From NCBI RefSeq assembly GCF_000346505.1, contig NZ_ANOH01000169.1, positions 1-64,000 of the forward strand: 64,000 nucleotides of DNA. Direction: 5' to 3'. This document shows, piece by piece, positions 62,588 to 64,000 of this stretch. Position numbers and translations under genes: made by a program. Under the pieces are notes generated by a model. The model ran no database searches, was not told the DNA's origin, and was given only the letters and a program-made list of their open reading frames with translations. This stretch comes from Aporhodopirellula sallentina SM41. GTDB lineage: Bacteria > Planctomycetota > Planctomycetia > Pirellulales > Pirellulaceae. How positions within the stretch are numbered: position 1 is the first letter of the stretch; every line of letters starts with the position of its first letter.

Positions 62588-63903
62588 ACGTAGAGGTCCT
62601 CGATCGGATCGGCGTCCACGATTGGAACGGGCCGCCCGCTTTCGTTCATCACCGTGTCGCTCGGGCTGACCCCGGTTGCGGCACAGATCGTTGCCAGCCA
62701 TTGAGGAATGCTGACCGGGTTGTCGACGATTTGCATTCCGTCGTCGGAGGTTTTGCCATAGGCCTGTCCCATGGCGACATCGCCTCCGGCCAACACTCCC
62801 GCGAAGGCACGAGGAAAGTGGTCGCGACCGGCGCTTGCGTTGATTCGCGGGGTGCGTCCGAATTCGCCCATGCAGACGACGGTGGTGGATTCCAAAAGAC
62901 CTCTGCCTGAGAGATCCTCGAGCAACGTCGCAAAGCCGGCGTCGAGTTCGCGGGATAGATTCTCGACAGCGGGGAAGTTCTGCGCGTGACTGTCCCATGA
63001 ACTCCCGCCGATCGTGCTCCGGCTGAGCGTGACTTCGACGCATGCCACGCCCGCTGCGACGAGTCGACGTGCGAGCAGGCAACCTTGTCCGAAAGTACCA
63101 ACCCCGTAGCGACGGCGGAGGGCTTCCGGTTCGCCGGAGAGATCAAACACGTCTGCCTGTCCGCTGCTCATCAAATCACGGGCGTTTTCATAGGTGCCGC
63201 GATGAGAACGCAGGCCGTTGTTTGGCCGTTGAGCCAAGAACCCGCTCTCAAAGGATTCCCAAAGTTGGAAACGCCGCTGCCAACGCGATTCATCGATCGT
63301 GGAATGGCGGGCAAGGGCGTTGACGGACAGCGATGCGGGACTGCCCGATCGGATGTCGTCGCCGGGGGACGCCGATCCGGCGACAGCGACATCCATCGGC
63401 TGATACCGTGGCCCCAAAAAACCGGACCCGATTGGACGGGCAGCGACGAAACCATCCGAGCCGATTGAAACGAGTGGCGGCAGCGTGGTGCGGTCGGGTG
63501 AAAGTTGATGACCCAGGCGTGAACGGAGAGCCGGTGGTTTAATCGGGCCACCCATCTTTTCTCCGGTTTGCAGGAGATACGCTCCCCTTTCGTGGTCGCC
63601 TTCTTTGCTGGTCAATGTCCTGACGATCGCCAGTTTGTCGGCATGTTTGGCGAGGCTCGGCAGGTGCTCGCTGAAACGAACACCAGGGACGTTGGTCGCG
63701 ATCTCTGAGAACTCGCCACCGTTCTCATGCTGCGGCTTCATGTCGAACGTATCGGTTTGGCTGGGCCCTCCCGACATCCACAAAATGATGCACGCGCGTT
63801 TGCGTTGATTCGATGACATCGCTGTTGCCAGGTTGGGCAACAATCCCGACAGCGCAGCGGCGCCAGTCGCCACGGTTGTGTGCAAGAAATTTCGACGTTT
63901 CAT
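62584..63903 (-). CDS. DUF1501 protein with Tat-type signal
   Basis: Exported protein of 439 residues, family DUF1501 (sulfatase-like fold, catalytic role unproven). MKRRNFLHTTVATGAAALSG has the twin-arginine motif of a Tat signal. ACIILWMSGGPSQTDTFDMK (37-56) is the family's opening, and STTVVCMGEFGRTPRINASA with GRDHFPRAFAGVLAGGDVAM is the conserved C-terminal block that may bind metal. In planctomycetes DUF1501 genes usually follow a DUF1549/DUF1553 gene, as seems true here. Its stop overlaps the EF-hand start by 4 bp. Confidence 0.94.
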   Translation of the reverse strand: MKRRNFLHTTVATGAAALSGLLPNLATAMSSNQRKRACIILWMSGGPSQTDTFDMKPQHENGGEFSEIATNVPGVRFSEHLPSLAKHADKLAIVRTLTSKEGDHERGAYLLQTGEKMGGPIKPPALRSRLGHQLSPDRTTLPPLVSIGSDGFVAARPIGSGFLGPRYQPMDVAVAGSASPGDDIRSGSPASLSVNALARHSTIDESRWQRRFQLWESFESGFLAQRPNNGLRSHRGTYENARDLMSSGQADVFDLSGEPEALRRRYGVGTFGQGCLLARRLVAAGVACVEVTLSRSTIGGSSWDSHAQNFPAVENLSRELDAGFATLLEDLSGRGLLESTTVVCMGEFGRTPRINASAGRDHFPRAFAGVLAGGDVAMGQAYGKTSDDGMQIVDNPVSIPQWLATICAATGVSPSDTVMNESGRPVPIVDADPIEDLYV

Positions 63904-63951
63904 AGAAATGGACTCGAAGATTGGTAGACCTTTGCTCGTTACACGCGTGGT

Positions 63952-64000
63952 TCAATGGTTGGTTGCGAATTCAGCCCCATTGAGCAGTGCCCACACCAGG
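63952..64000 (-). CDS. 3' end of a DUF1553 (PSD1-type) gene, cut by the right edge
   Basis: Only the last 15 codons and the stop are present: LVWALLNGAEFATNH. The pattern WALLNxxEFxxNH is the usual C-terminus of planctomycete DUF1549/DUF1553 proteins with cytochrome-like or sugar-binding N-terminal parts. The stop lies 48 bp before the DUF1501 start, matching the standard pair order. Confidence 0.8.
   Translation of the reverse strand, partial: LVWALLNGAEFATNH

Noticed and set aside
61019-63082. Longer start (63082) for the EF-hand protein
   Set aside because: The extra 165 residues are Arg-rich and antiphase to the DUF1501 gene; the ATG at 62587 gives a signal peptide and a 4-bp overlap.

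Overview
The window comes from a GC-rich bacterium of the phylum Planctomycetota, most likely a Pirellulaceae (Rhodopirellula-like) relative. This is inferred from gene families: DUF1501 and DUF1553-type proteins side by side, a Cys-type sulfatase, a beta-barrel porin with a cysteine-rich N-terminus, Gly-rich secreted proteins ending in DPFGGG or RGG repeats, many exported proteins of unknown function, and core genes scattered with little operon conservation. No rRNA, tRNA, CRISPR array, insertion sequence or prophage was seen.

Region 1 (1-10,982): the 5' part of lipA on the minus strand, then smpB, a LolD/FtsX-type ABC exporter pair, the arsenosugar radical SAM enzyme ArsS, a PAS-LuxR type regulator, an SseB-like protein, a porin followed by a good terminator, a large exported protein and pgl. 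Region 2 (11,127-19,002): two small membrane proteins, then a minus-strand run with a Gly/Arg-rich exported protein, a GNAT/FemAB-like protein, bL36 (a 50-residue gene), a large unknown protein, an FHA protein and an RlmI-like rRNA methyltransferase. Region 3 (19,265-32,584): fdxA, a flippase-like membrane protein and truB, tightly packed; a DUF3500 protein preceded by an 18-nt tandem repeat; a von Willebrand (VWA) protein; a DJ-1/PfpI protein; an exported PQQ-propeller protein; gyrB; and a carboxypeptidase-regulatory-domain secreted protein with a textbook terminator.

Region 4 (32,870-44,615): an adenylate-forming enzyme next to an aldehyde-dehydrogenase-like enzyme (a possible carboxylate-reduction pair), rarA, a DUF1499 protein, an hpt-glycosyltransferase-glycosyltransferase operon, a DUF3299 pair, and a sulfatase. 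The second glycosyltransferase and one DUF3299 gene each carry a one-base homopolymer frameshift, so either these genes are broken or the assembly has indel errors.

Region 5 (44,635-64,000) is the most striking part. Eleven minus-strand genes, nearly all overlapping by 4 bp or separated by fewer than 50 bp, run in this transcription order: DUF1553 (partial), DUF1501, an EF-hand protein, MoxR ATPase, DUF58, a BatA/VWA membrane protein, a second VWA membrane protein, a 1482-residue membrane protein with a long acidic Ser/Gln-rich segment, two tandem exported squalene-cyclase-fold proteins, and an exported carboxypeptidase-regulatory/TolB-like propeller protein. This looks like a MoxR-VWA chaperone system joined to a planctomycete-specific set of exported proteins. 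Its substrate is unknown, and it is the best candidate here for an undescribed system.
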